The position numbers and the translations under genes are program-made. A stretch of 64,000 bases of DNA from Woeseiaceae bacterium (GTDB lineage Bacteria; Pseudomonadota; Gammaproteobacteria; Steroidobacterales; Woeseiaceae). The stretch is taken from positions 72,040-136,039 of the forward strand of contig JAJFKU010000052.1 in the NCBI GenBank assembly GCA_021773035.1. Direction: 5' to 3'. The notes beneath the pieces are model-generated. The model did not search any database. It had not been told where the DNA came from and saw only the letters and a list, made by a program, of their open reading frames with translations. Shown here in pieces: positions 35,493 through 43,046 of this stretch (the first letter of the stretch is position 1; each line of letters opens with the position of its first letter).

Positions 35493-36448
35493 CGGGGGAG
35501 TGCCTGTTGCCGATTGCATAAAACCAGCAATCTTATCAGGCCCAGCAAGAGCATGGCGGCCAGCCAGTTATGTGCCACAGCGATTCCGATCGGCAGGCTG
35601 GTGACGACAGCGGCGATGCCGACGGAAAACTCCGCGGCGACGAGCAGCAGTACAGCTATCGCGGTGACCCCTAACCCGGCGCGAAAGGCCCAGATGCCCA
35701 CAAGCAGGATAACTGCTGTGCTGACGACGGCGGCGATGCGATGAAGTTTATGGATGTCAGCCCGCTCGGCACCACCGATAACGATACCGGAGGGTCCGGT
35801 ATTATGGGCTCGTGTCAGGTCGAAGGCCGTTGTGAGATCTCTACCGGGGAGGTAGCTCCCGTGGCAGTCCGGCAGCGTCTGGCAGGCGGATGCCGCGAAG
35901 TTGGCGCTGGTCAGTCCGCCGAGTCCGATCTGGACGCACGCTAACAGTAGCGCCGCGATGAGCCATGTGCGTAACGGCGCCGGCACGCCGGTGTCGGTGC
36001 GAGCGCCGCGAAACGCCATCCAGCCGAGCAGGCCCAGCATCGCGAACCCGCCGCTGAGATTGCCCATTACAACGGCTGGGTTATGCAGGCCGTCTGAATA
36101 GATGCCGAGCCAGGCGAGGAACACCGTCAGGCTCAACAGGCCTGCAGTCAGCAGGCGATCGCGCTTCAGGCGTAGCGACATAAGCGTCATGGCAAGGACC
36201 GTCAGACCCAGAACGCTCGCGATCAGGCGATGCAGCGGTGTTGCCCAGGACAGCGGCTGGCGTGCTTCCTGGACCAGTCGTTCGTAGGTACTGCCCAGGG
36301 ATGGTTCGAGCTCTTTGGCGGCACCAAGCTGGCCATAGCAGTCGGGCCAGTCAGCGCAGCCGATACCGGACTGATCAAGCCGCAAATAGGCGCTGAGCGA
36401 AACCAGTACTATCACCAGCAGCAAAGACGTGGCTACGAGTTTTTTCAT
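35489..36448 (-). CDS. Heme A synthase homologue, CtaA type with extracytoplasmic cysteines
   Basis: A 319-aa membrane protein of about eight helices, also COX15/CtaA family but of the shorter type. It has SAYLRLDQSGIGCADWPDCYGQL near residues 18-40, where two Cys (CADWPDC) lie in the first extracytoplasmic loop, and a second pair in ACQTLPDCHG near 185, plus TPLHRLIAS and DIHKLHR His ligands. Such paired loop Cys are features of one CtaA class. The tandem with a different CtaA-family protein is unusual: it could be two half-steps, a heterodimer, or a specialised heme modification. Overlaps the next gene by 4 nt and starts 6 nt after the DUF1566 stop. Confidence 0.9.
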   Translation of the reverse strand: MKKLVATSLLLVIVLVSLSAYLRLDQSGIGCADWPDCYGQLGAAKELEPSLGSTYERLVQEARQPLSWATPLHRLIASVLGLTVLAMTLMSLRLKRDRLLTAGLLSLTVFLAWLGIYSDGLHNPAVVMGNLSGGFAMLGLLGWMAFRGARTDTGVPAPLRTWLIAALLLACVQIGLGGLTSANFAASACQTLPDCHGSYLPGRDLTTAFDLTRAHNTGPSGIVIGGAERADIHKLHRIAAVVSTAVILLVGIWAFRAGLGVTAIAVLLLVAAEFSVGIAAVVTSLPIGIAVAHNWLAAMLLLGLIRLLVLCNRQQALPR

Positions 36449-36453
36449 TGGCG

Positions 36454-37062
36454 TTATTCTTTGACTTTTGTAAGCGTGCCTGCTGTGCCGCGAACCAGGC
36501 GAACGTACTTTGCCTCTTTTTTCCAGTCGACCCGGTCATGGCCGAGCTGGAAATTCCACGCCCACGCCGCATTGTACTGGAAGCTGTAGTCATTGCCGGA
36601 CCAGTACTCCGCCGCCCGTGTGTTGGGGAAAAACGCGGTATTGATGGTCGGCGGCGCACTCAATCGTCGGAGATCGCTGATTGAGAACAGCTCGTCCCTA
36701 CTGGGCATGCGCCAGTCATCATAGCCGCAGTAAGTGGCCTCATTGACTGCCTGTACGTAGCTCCAGGTGTCGCAGTCGCTGCCGCTGCAATGGCCGCCAT
36801 TATTCAAGCCACGATAATCGAGCTCGCCATGAGCCTCGTCGGGAGCGAACCAGGAGTAGGTGTTGGCGGCATTGTGTAAACCCACCGCATCGGTTTTTGC
36901 CTGCCACAACAGGCGTGTCTCGGTATCGAAGACGCAGTGATCCGTATCGCTTTGGACGGCTTCGTATTTGCTGTCGTGTGGGTTCACTGCATCGCCAGGG
37001 CTCTGACCGCACGAAACCAGCAACAGACACGAGAGCGCCAAAATGGCAGTGAACGCTTTCAT
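36454..37062 (-). CDS. DUF1566-domain lipoprotein
   Basis: ATG 37062 yields a 202-aa protein with lipobox LLLVSC. The DUF1566 (Lcl-like C-terminal) pattern is seen: a TRLLWQAK motif, CGYDDWRMPSRDELFSI near the middle, FFPNTRAAEYWSGNDYS, and VRLVRG at the end. This fold is related to FGE/C-type lectin-like surface domains; its function in this family is unknown. It heads the leftward heme-synthesis operon, so it may be an envelope factor for the heme-copper enzyme, but this is only positional evidence. Confidence 0.75.
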   Translation of the reverse strand: MKAFTAILALSCLLLVSCGQSPGDAVNPHDSKYEAVQSDTDHCVFDTETRLLWQAKTDAVGLHNAANTYSWFAPDEAHGELDYRGLNNGGHCSGSDCDTWSYVQAVNEATYCGYDDWRMPSRDELFSISDLRRLSAPPTINTAFFPNTRAAEYWSGNDYSFQYNAAWAWNFQLGHDRVDWKKEAKYVRLVRGTAGTLTKVKE

Positions 37063-37120
37063 GGGTCGCAAGCATACCGGAAGTGAGGCGCTCTAAGGGC
37101 CCCGGAAGGCCGACAGGACT

Positions 37121-37137
37121 CTAGGTATTTTCCCTAG
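37121..37137. promoter_or_regulatory. Palindrome CTAGG-N7-CCTAG between divergent operons
   Basis: A 5-bp-arm inverted repeat at the middle of the 146-nt gap between the DUF1566/heme operon and the heme-copper operon. Its place suits an operator acting on both. No match to a known regulator's consensus is claimed. Confidence 0.35.
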
Positions 37138-37208
37138 TACTGCAGGCCATCCGGTGGGAATAGGGTAGGCGCTGAGTTTTTCCATGCAATGACTGGGGAT
37201 TATTGATC

Positions 37209-37373
37209 ATGAGTCAGGAAACAACAGACGCTCAGGCATCCGAGCGCATACCTGCGATGCAACGCATTCTAGACAATCCATTTATCCTTCTTTTTATCGG
37301 TGTCGTTTTTCCGTCGGTGTTCTACATCATCTGGGGAATCGTCGAAATCGTAAATATCCCCCTGGCCCCTTAG
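37209..37373 (+). CDS. 54-aa single-helix membrane peptide of the heme-copper operon
   Basis: ATG 37209 to TAG 37373, only 54 codons. The first 22 residues are polar, followed by one hydrophobic helix from about residue 25 to 48 (PFILLFIGVVFPSVFYIIWG). Small one-helix subunits are known in heme-copper enzymes, such as subunit IIa of ba3 oxidase and CcoQ of cbb3. It lies 44 nt before the CuA subunit gene in the same direction, so a role as an extra subunit or assembly factor is likely. No recognisable motif; its size and hydrophobicity are the evidence. Confidence 0.7.
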   Translation: MSQETTDAQASERIPAMQRILDNPFILLFIGVVFPSVFYIIWGIVEIVNIPLAP

Positions 37374-37417
37374 GCGCCAGATAAGCACGAAGAACGAAAA
37401 CAACAAGGGGTGAGGAC

Positions 37418-37969
37418 ATGAGTGCCATTCAACCGCCTGCTGAAACAGTGTGGTGGAAACAACCGCTGGATAAAGTCGAAGGGACCTGGATCGCGATCGC
37501 GCTGGTCTGGTCTCTGTTTATGTTTTTCATGATGCCATTCTGGCATGTCTACGGGAAACAGAATCTATCGAGCGAAGCCTACAAGACGACGCCGCAAGCC
37601 TACATGGCGAAGACACAGGCGATGGTCGATCAGTACACTATCAGAACAGAGACCGATGCCAAGTTGCCGGTCGTCAGACCGCCACCGGGCAGCGATGTCT
37701 ACCTGCTGGGCCGTTTATGGCAGTGGTGGCCGTTGCTCGAGCTGGAGAAGGGCCAGACCTACCGCCTGCACATATCTTCGATGGACTGGCAGCACGGTTT
37801 TTCCTTGCAGCCGGTTAACATCAATACGCAAATCCTGCCCGGTTACGAGATGGTTCTCACCATTACACCGGATACCGACGGCGAGCAAACCATCATCTGC
37901 AACGAGTTCTGCGGTATCGGTCACCACAACATGGTCGGCAAGATCTACGTGACGGAGGGCGAGACATGA
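37418..37969 (+). CDS. Heme-copper enzyme subunit II with CuA site (ba3/eNOR type)
   Basis: A 183-aa protein with a single N-terminal helix (residues 24-41) and a cupredoxin domain. The binuclear CuA ligands are complete: His126 in DWQHGFSL, Cys161, Cys165, His169 and Met172 in CNEFCGIGHHNM, with Glu163 between the cysteines. Subunits II of B-family enzymes have just this one-helix form. It takes electrons from a periplasmic donor. Its stop overlaps the subunit I start by 4 nt. Because the partner lacks the oxidase Tyr, this may serve a nitric oxide reductase rather than an oxidase. Confidence 0.92.
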   Translation: MSAIQPPAETVWWKQPLDKVEGTWIAIALVWSLFMFFMMPFWHVYGKQNLSSEAYKTTPQAYMAKTQAMVDQYTIRTETDAKLPVVRPPPGSDVYLLGRLWQWWPLLELEKGQTYRLHISSMDWQHGFSLQPVNINTQILPGYEMVLTITPDTDGEQTIICNEFCGIGHHNMVGKIYVTEGET

Positions 37970-39678
37970 GCAATGAACTCTTTAGAACCTGTCCTGAGTC
38001 GGGCCTTCAGTTTCACCGGCCTGCCGAACGGCTGATGAAGGCTCATGCCGTGGTCGCTGTCGTGATTCTGTTGCTCGGAGGCATCGCCGCGTTACTTGTG
38101 ACGTTGACCAGATGGCCGGCCGTACACCTGCTTCCTGCCGATCGTTTCTATCAGCTGTTGACGTCGCATGGTGTCAATATGCTGATCTTCTGGATTATCT
38201 CTTTCGAGATTGCGATCCTGTATTTTTGCTCTTCGACACTGCTGAAATGTCGCCTGGCGACTCCGAAACTTGCCTGGGTGGGTTTCGGGCTGATGCTGCT
38301 GGGTATCATCGTCAACAATCTCGCCGTCGCGAACGGCGATGCGTCGGTCATGATGACATCCTATGTGCCGATGCCGGCGAACCCGAATTTCTATCTGGGC
38401 CTCATACTGTTTGCTGTTGGCGCACTGATCGGTTGTTTCATATTTCTGGCCACACTCGTCGTCGCGAAGGATGAGAAAACCTATGAAGGCTCGATTCCGC
38501 TGGTGACCTTCGGCGCGTTGACCGCCTGCATCATTGCCGTCTTTACGATTGCGTCCGGTGCGATCGTCCTCGTTCCAACCTGGCTCTGGTCGCTTGGTTA
38601 TATTAACAACATCGATGCCGCGATGTACCGCATCGTGTGGTGGGCGCTGGGTCATTCATCGCAGCAGATTAATGTCGCGGCGCACGTTTCTGTCTGGTAT
38701 GCCATTGCGGCCATCGTTTTCGGCGCGCGTCCGTTGTCGGAGAAAGTCAGTCGTACGGCGTTCTTCCTGTATATCGCCTTCCTGCAACTGGCGAGTGCAC
38801 ATCATCTACTCGTCGATCCCGGTTTGAGTGCCGAGTGGAAGATCTTCAATACCAGCTATGCGATGTATCTGGCGGTACTCGCCAGCATGGTGCACGGTCT
38901 GACAGTGCCGGGCTCTATCGAGGTCGCGCAGCGGGCCAAAGGTTATACCAAGGGTCTGTTCCAGTGGCTGCAAAAGGCCCCCTGGAGTAATCCGATATTC
39001 TCCGGCATGTTCATTTCACTGGTTGGCTTCGGTTTTCTCGGTGGTATTTCCGGGGTTGTCATGGGTACCGAGCAGATCAATATCATCATTCATAACACGA
39101 TCTACGTGCCCGGCCATTTCCATGCAACCGTGGTGATCGGAACGACACTGGCATTCATGTCGCTCACCTATTTCCTGATACCGACACTGTTTCGCAAACA
39201 GGTGGCGTTTCCGGGTATAGCCAAGCTGCAGCCGTATTTTTTCGGCATCGGCATGTCGGTGTTCGCGCTAGCCATGATGGGGGCCGGAACACTGGGTGTT
39301 GAGCGCCGTCACTGGGATATGGCGTTTACGAATTCCACGTTGGCGTTCGAATACCCGGCAAGTGCCTACACGTTGATGGGTATTATGGGTGTTGCCGGCG
39401 TCGTCGCTATTCTGGGCGGTGCGATGTACATCCTGGTAACCGTCACCTCGGTATTCTTCGGTAAACCCGTTGGTTCCGAGTCGAGCTACGGTTTCACCAC
39501 CGCGCGTGTGTCTCGAGCAGATCCGCTTATTGTGCCCGAAGGCGGGCATGCGGCGGCTGGAAAGTGGGGCTTCGCGGCTCCCGGTACTTTTCTGCTGGCA
39601 ATATTCTTCCTGGTTACCTTTATTTTGTACTACGCTGTTAACTGGAAGTATCTGGCATCGGTCTGGCCACTGTCGTAG
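37966..39678 (+). CDS. B-family heme-copper oxidoreductase subunit I, Tyr-to-Gln active site (eNOR-like)
   Basis: A 570-aa polytopic protein collinear with ba3 oxidase subunit I. Ligands: His68 (LTSHGV) and His386 for the low-spin heme, His384 (VPGHFHATV) for the active-site heme, and His230, His279 and His280 (GHSSQQ and SAHHLLVDPG) for CuB. In oxygen reductases of this family a Tyr four residues after the first CuB His is cross-linked to it (GHPxxY). Here that residue is Gln234. Loss of this Tyr, with Gln in its place, is what I recall of the eNOR family, which also uses CuA subunit II. Nitric oxide reduction is therefore the favoured function; oxidase activity would need another Tyr. Confidence 0.85.
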   Translation: MSNELFRTCPESGLQFHRPAERLMKAHAVVAVVILLLGGIAALLVTLTRWPAVHLLPADRFYQLLTSHGVNMLIFWIISFEIAILYFCSSTLLKCRLATPKLAWVGFGLMLLGIIVNNLAVANGDASVMMTSYVPMPANPNFYLGLILFAVGALIGCFIFLATLVVAKDEKTYEGSIPLVTFGALTACIIAVFTIASGAIVLVPTWLWSLGYINNIDAAMYRIVWWALGHSSQQINVAAHVSVWYAIAAIVFGARPLSEKVSRTAFFLYIAFLQLASAHHLLVDPGLSAEWKIFNTSYAMYLAVLASMVHGLTVPGSIEVAQRAKGYTKGLFQWLQKAPWSNPIFSGMFISLVGFGFLGGISGVVMGTEQINIIIHNTIYVPGHFHATVVIGTTLAFMSLTYFLIPTLFRKQVAFPGIAKLQPYFFGIGMSVFALAMMGAGTLGVERRHWDMAFTNSTLAFEYPASAYTLMGIMGVAGVVAILGGAMYILVTVTSVFFGKPVGSESSYGFTTARVSRADPLIVPEGGHAAAGKWGFAAPGTFLLAIFFLVTFILYYAVNWKYLASVWPLS

Positions 39679-39712
39679 CCCCCTCTGCGGGCCACTCCGA
39701 AGCCTCATAACC

Positions 39713-39742
39713 AGGGCGGGCTTTTTGCCCGCCCTGTCTTTT
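39713..39742 (+). terminator. Rho-independent terminator or attenuator before the SCO gene
   Basis: Stem AGGGCGGGC (39713-39721) with GCCCGCCCT (39727-39735), loop TTTTT, then GTCTTTT. It lies between subunit I and the SCO gene, so part of the transcription would stop here and accessory genes would be made in smaller amounts. Confidence 0.8.
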
Positions 39743-39757
39743 GGCGTCAGTACCACT

Positions 39758-40576
39758 ATGAAAAAACAAGCGCTCATGTTGGCCCTGTGCATTGCAGGCC
39801 AGTTTTTCTACCCGGCCGTTTTTGCCGCGGATGACGCTCGGTACGATCCCGAACGTGCCTTGCAGCTATCGCAGCAGGCGATTGGCCGGACGATCGGTGA
39901 CTACGAACTGACAGACATATATGGCGCCAGCGTGAAGCTGCGCAGCGATCATAGCGGCCGGCCGTTGGTGATCAGCATGATATTCACGTCCTGCCACCAC
40001 GTGTGTCCGGCGATCACCAAACACATGTCAAACGCTGTAGATGTGGCTAGAGAAGCGCTGGGTACCGATAGTTTCGATGTTGTGACCATCGGCTTCGATG
40101 TTGCCAATGACACGCCACAGGCTATGGCCGCCTTCGCCCGACGGCAGGGTGTCGACGCGGAGAACTGGCGTTTCCTGAGTGCAAGCAGTGAGACAATTCA
40201 TGCGCTTGGCGACGATCTCGGGTTCAAATTCTTTCCGACCCCGAGGGGTTTCGATCACATGAATCAAGCGTCAATCATAGACCGGGACGGCGTGCTCTAC
40301 AGTCAGGTTTATGGCGTTACTTTCGAGCTGCCGTGGCTGGTGGAGCCGTTGAAGGAAATTGTATTCAACAGGCCATCCAGCGCCGGCCACCTGTTCGCCG
40401 GACTGATCGACCGGGTCAAACTATTTTGCACCGTGTTCGATCCGGCAACCGGCCGTTATCGATTCGATAACTCGCTATTCGTGCAGATCGCGGTCGGCGC
40501 AAGCATGATTCTGGCGATTATCTTCTATCTCTTCAGAGAGATTCTCAGATCGAAAAGAGCGCGTCGTCAGGAATGA
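39758..40576 (+). CDS. SCO1/SenC family copper-delivery protein
   Basis: ATG 39758 gives 272 aa with a signal peptide ending VFAAD. The thioredoxin fold carries the copper-binding Cys79 and Cys83 (SCHHVCPA) and a later His in GFDHMNQA. A C-terminal membrane helix at about 243-262 (VQIAVGASMILAIIFYLFRE) is followed by a basic tail. SCO proteins insert copper into the CuA centre, so this matches the CuA subunit II upstream. Its 3' end overlaps the next gene by 4 nt, tying it to the cytochrome b fusion. Confidence 0.92.
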   Translation: MKKQALMLALCIAGQFFYPAVFAADDARYDPERALQLSQQAIGRTIGDYELTDIYGASVKLRSDHSGRPLVISMIFTSCHHVCPAITKHMSNAVDVAREALGTDSFDVVTIGFDVANDTPQAMAAFARRQGVDAENWRFLSASSETIHALGDDLGFKFFPTPRGFDHMNQASIIDRDGVLYSQVYGVTFELPWLVEPLKEIVFNRPSSAGHLFAGLIDRVKLFCTVFDPATGRYRFDNSLFVQIAVGASMILAIIFYLFREILRSKRARRQE

Positions 40577-42090
40577 TCGAGCGCCTTCACAGGGCTGGAC
40601 GTGGCGTCTTTCAGGGTCTTCGCCGGCCAATGGCGCGTGCCTTCGACGGTGCAGAAAACCCGCTGAATCACCTGGGCGCGCTGACCGTGTTCTTTCTCTG
40701 GATCGTGCTGGTAAGCGGCATATGGCTGTTCATTTTCTTTCGTACCAGTGTATCCGGCGCCTTCGACTCAGTTGAGTATCTGACTCACGAGCAATGGTAT
40801 CTCGGCGGCATCATGCGCAGTTTGCATCGCTACGCTTCCGATGCGGCAATCGTTACGATCCTGCTGCACGTGCTCAAGGAATTCGTTTTTAATCGCTATC
40901 GCGGTAAACGCTGGTTCACCTGGGTCACAGGTGTGCCCCTGATCTGGATGATCTTCCCACTCGGGATCACCGGTTATTGGCTGGTCTGGGACGAACTCGC
41001 ACAATATGTGGCGATCAGCTCCGCTGAGCTAATCGATCGCATTCCGATCTTTACCGATTCGATGGCCGGAAACTTCCAGAGCGATGAATTGCTGTCGAAC
41101 CGGTTCTTTACGCTGATGGCGTTTTTGCATCTGATCGGGCTGCCGATATTCCTGGTCTTCGGTATCTGGCTGCACGTTTTCAGGCTAAACAGTCCGCGCA
41201 TAAACCCGCCGCGAAGGATGATGGCAGCGACGTTTCTGGCGCTGCTGGTCTTGTCCGCCGTGTATCCGGCCCTGAGTCATGAAAGGGCCGATCTGGCGGC
41301 TACTCCGCAAGTGCTGCGACTCGACTGGTTTTATTTGCACGTTTATCCCCTGATCCAGGCATGGTCTCCCGGCTGGGTCTGGGCGCTGCTGGTCGCTATC
41401 AGTGCTGTCATTATTGTCCTGCCGTGGACACCCGCCCAAAAGCAGGAACAGCCGGCAAAGGTAACGCTGGACTATTGCAATGGCTGTGAGCGATGCGTTG
41501 ACGACTGTCCTTTCGGTGCAGTGGAGATGGTAGCACGAACGGATGGGACCAGTTACACCCATCAGGCCAGTGTTGACCCCGACCTTTGCGTCAGCTGCGG
41601 CATCTGCGTCGGCGCCTGCCCGACGGCGACCCCATTTCGTTCACAGGGCTCGCTGATCCCCGGCATTGATCTGCCGGACCGCAGTGCTGCTGCACTGCGC
41701 GCAGACATCGAGGCTCTCGGTGGTCGCGATGCCGAGCCACGTGTCGTCGCTTTCGCCTGTCGGGACGATCGCCAGCTCCATGAAGCACACAAGGCGGGGA
41801 TACCTACTGTTAGCGTGAATTGTATGGCGCAGCTGTCACCATCGTTCATAGATTTCGCCCTCAGTCGCGGGCATGCCGACGGTGTGTTGTTGCTGGGTTG
41901 CCAGGACGGCAATTGTTGCTATCGATTCGGCGCGAACTGGACGGAGCAGCGGCTGGCCCGACAACGAGACCCGATGCTTCGAAAGCGGGTTGAACCGACG
42001 AAAATCGCAGTTGGCTGGCTGTCACCCTGGGCAGAACACAAGCGCGTTGCCGATCGATACGAGGCATTCCGGCGGAGTCTCAGGCAGTGA
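40573..42090 (+). CDS. Cytochrome b / bis-[4Fe-4S] ferredoxin / MvhD-like fusion
   Basis: A 505-aa three-part protein. Residues 1-285 are a b-type cytochrome with about six to seven helices; the heme pairs are His85/His99 and His186/His201, the second spacing of 15 as in cytochrome b6. Residues 295-355 hold two [4Fe-4S] motifs, Cys302/305/308/312 and Cys339/342/345/349. Residues 388-500 match the MvhD/FlpD-type iron-sulfur subunit: Cys417 (SVNCMAQ) and LGCQDGNCCYRFG with Cys443, 448, 449. No Rieske or cytochrome c1 gene accompanies it. The architecture suggests quinol or ferredoxin electron transfer. Position behind SCO implies it feeds the heme-copper enzyme or balances the same pool. Confidence 0.82.
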   Translation: MIERLHRAGRGVFQGLRRPMARAFDGAENPLNHLGALTVFFLWIVLVSGIWLFIFFRTSVSGAFDSVEYLTHEQWYLGGIMRSLHRYASDAAIVTILLHVLKEFVFNRYRGKRWFTWVTGVPLIWMIFPLGITGYWLVWDELAQYVAISSAELIDRIPIFTDSMAGNFQSDELLSNRFFTLMAFLHLIGLPIFLVFGIWLHVFRLNSPRINPPRRMMAATFLALLVLSAVYPALSHERADLAATPQVLRLDWFYLHVYPLIQAWSPGWVWALLVAISAVIIVLPWTPAQKQEQPAKVTLDYCNGCERCVDDCPFGAVEMVARTDGTSYTHQASVDPDLCVSCGICVGACPTATPFRSQGSLIPGIDLPDRSAAALRADIEALGGRDAEPRVVAFACRDDRQLHEAHKAGIPTVSVNCMAQLSPSFIDFALSRGHADGVLLLGCQDGNCCYRFGANWTEQRLARQRDPMLRKRVEPTKIAVGWLSPWAEHKRVADRYEAFRRSLRQ

Positions 42091-42578
42091 AGCTGGCGGG
42101 CGAAATTGCAGCGTACGCGGCGTTTGCGGCAGTGGTCGGTTTGTTGTCTGTCTGGCCGCGATACGAACTGCTTGGGGAAGACCGGGCGTTGGTCTCCCTG
42201 GTTTTCTCACATGCCGGCGAACGTGTCGGTGAATGTCGCCGCTTGAGTCAGGAAGAACTCAACAAGTTACCGCCCAATATGCGTAAGCCAGCGGACTGCC
42301 CGCGTGAACGGTATCCCGTCCGTATTGAACTTCGATCCGGCTCCGAGGCCCTGTATCGCAAAACGCTGGCGCCCAGCGGGATATGGGCGGACGGCAAGGC
42401 CAGTGTCTATGAACGTATTGAGGTCCCGGCCGGCGCGCATGATTTGTTTGTCGGGATGAACGATAGCGGCGGTGCTGAGGAGTTCGATTTCTCACGGTCG
42501 GAAACGATCGATCTGTTCCCGGGGCGCAATCTCGTTATTCAGTTCGATGAACAAACGCAGCAATTCCTGATTCGGTGA
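42087..42578 (+). CDS. Conserved hypothetical membrane-anchored protein
   Basis: A 163-aa protein, GTG start at 42087 overlapping the previous stop as GTGA. One N-terminal helix (about 5-23) anchors a soluble domain with a three-Cys-free beta pattern: FSHAGERVGECRRLSQEEL, KPADCPRERYPVRIEL and LYRKTLAPSGIW, and ends in a strand-rich FDEQTQQFLIR. Two Cys (GECRR and ADCPR) may pair. I do not recognise the family. Operon position after the cytochrome b fusion suggests a subunit or chaperone for that protein. Confidence 0.65.
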   Translation: MKLAGEIAAYAAFAAVVGLLSVWPRYELLGEDRALVSLVFSHAGERVGECRRLSQEELNKLPPNMRKPADCPRERYPVRIELRSGSEALYRKTLAPSGIWADGKASVYERIEVPAGAHDLFVGMNDSGGAEEFDFSRSETIDLFPGRNLVIQFDEQTQQFLIR

Positions 42579-42585
42579 GTGTGTT

Positions 42586-42978
42586 ATGAGTCTCTTAGAA
42601 TGGAAGTCCGAATACTCTGTCGGTATTGCATCGATCGACGATGAACATCGCGAAATGATCGAACTTATCAACAGTACCTATGCGAAGCTCGAGTCCGACC
42701 CGGACGATCAGATCGAGCGGGGTCTTGAAGACATATTCACAGCCATCTCGATGCATTTTGCGCTCGAGGAGCGGTTTATGCTGAATGCTGACTACGACGA
42801 GTACGATGCACACAAAGCGGATCATGAAGAACTGCTGGATCAGATGCGGGATCTGATGGACGCGTATGTGGCCAGCCCGGAACTCGGTGCTGTATTGCTT
42901 GAGCAGGGCCTGTCGGACTGGTTCTCCGTTCACTTCGCCAGTTTCGATGCGAGGCTGCATGGCAAGCTGGATGCGTAA
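42586..42978 (+). CDS. Bacteriohemerythrin
   Basis: A 130-aa four-helix di-iron protein. Ligands seen are the His in SIDDEHREM, His and Glu in SMHFALEERFM, His in DHEELL, and His and Asp in SVHFASFDARLHG; this fits the His/Glu/Asp pattern of single-domain hemerythrins. It binds O2 and, in several bacteria, NO. It ends the rightward operon that starts with the heme-copper genes, 8 nt after the hypothetical protein, so it may buffer O2 or NO for those enzymes. Confidence 0.93.
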   Translation: MSLLEWKSEYSVGIASIDDEHREMIELINSTYAKLESDPDDQIERGLEDIFTAISMHFALEERFMLNADYDEYDAHKADHEELLDQMRDLMDAYVASPELGAVLLEQGLSDWFSVHFASFDARLHGKLDA

Positions 42979-43046
42979 AATGCTGCGGCCGAAGCCGCTG
43001 CTCGCGTTAGTAAACGCCGCCTGAACTCGCGTTTTCTTCGCGAACG

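Noticed and set aside
37205..37216. FNR-like half-site TTGATCATGA at the 54-aa peptide start
   Set aside because: Only one half matches (TTGAT); the second half is not ATCAA, and it overlaps the start codon.
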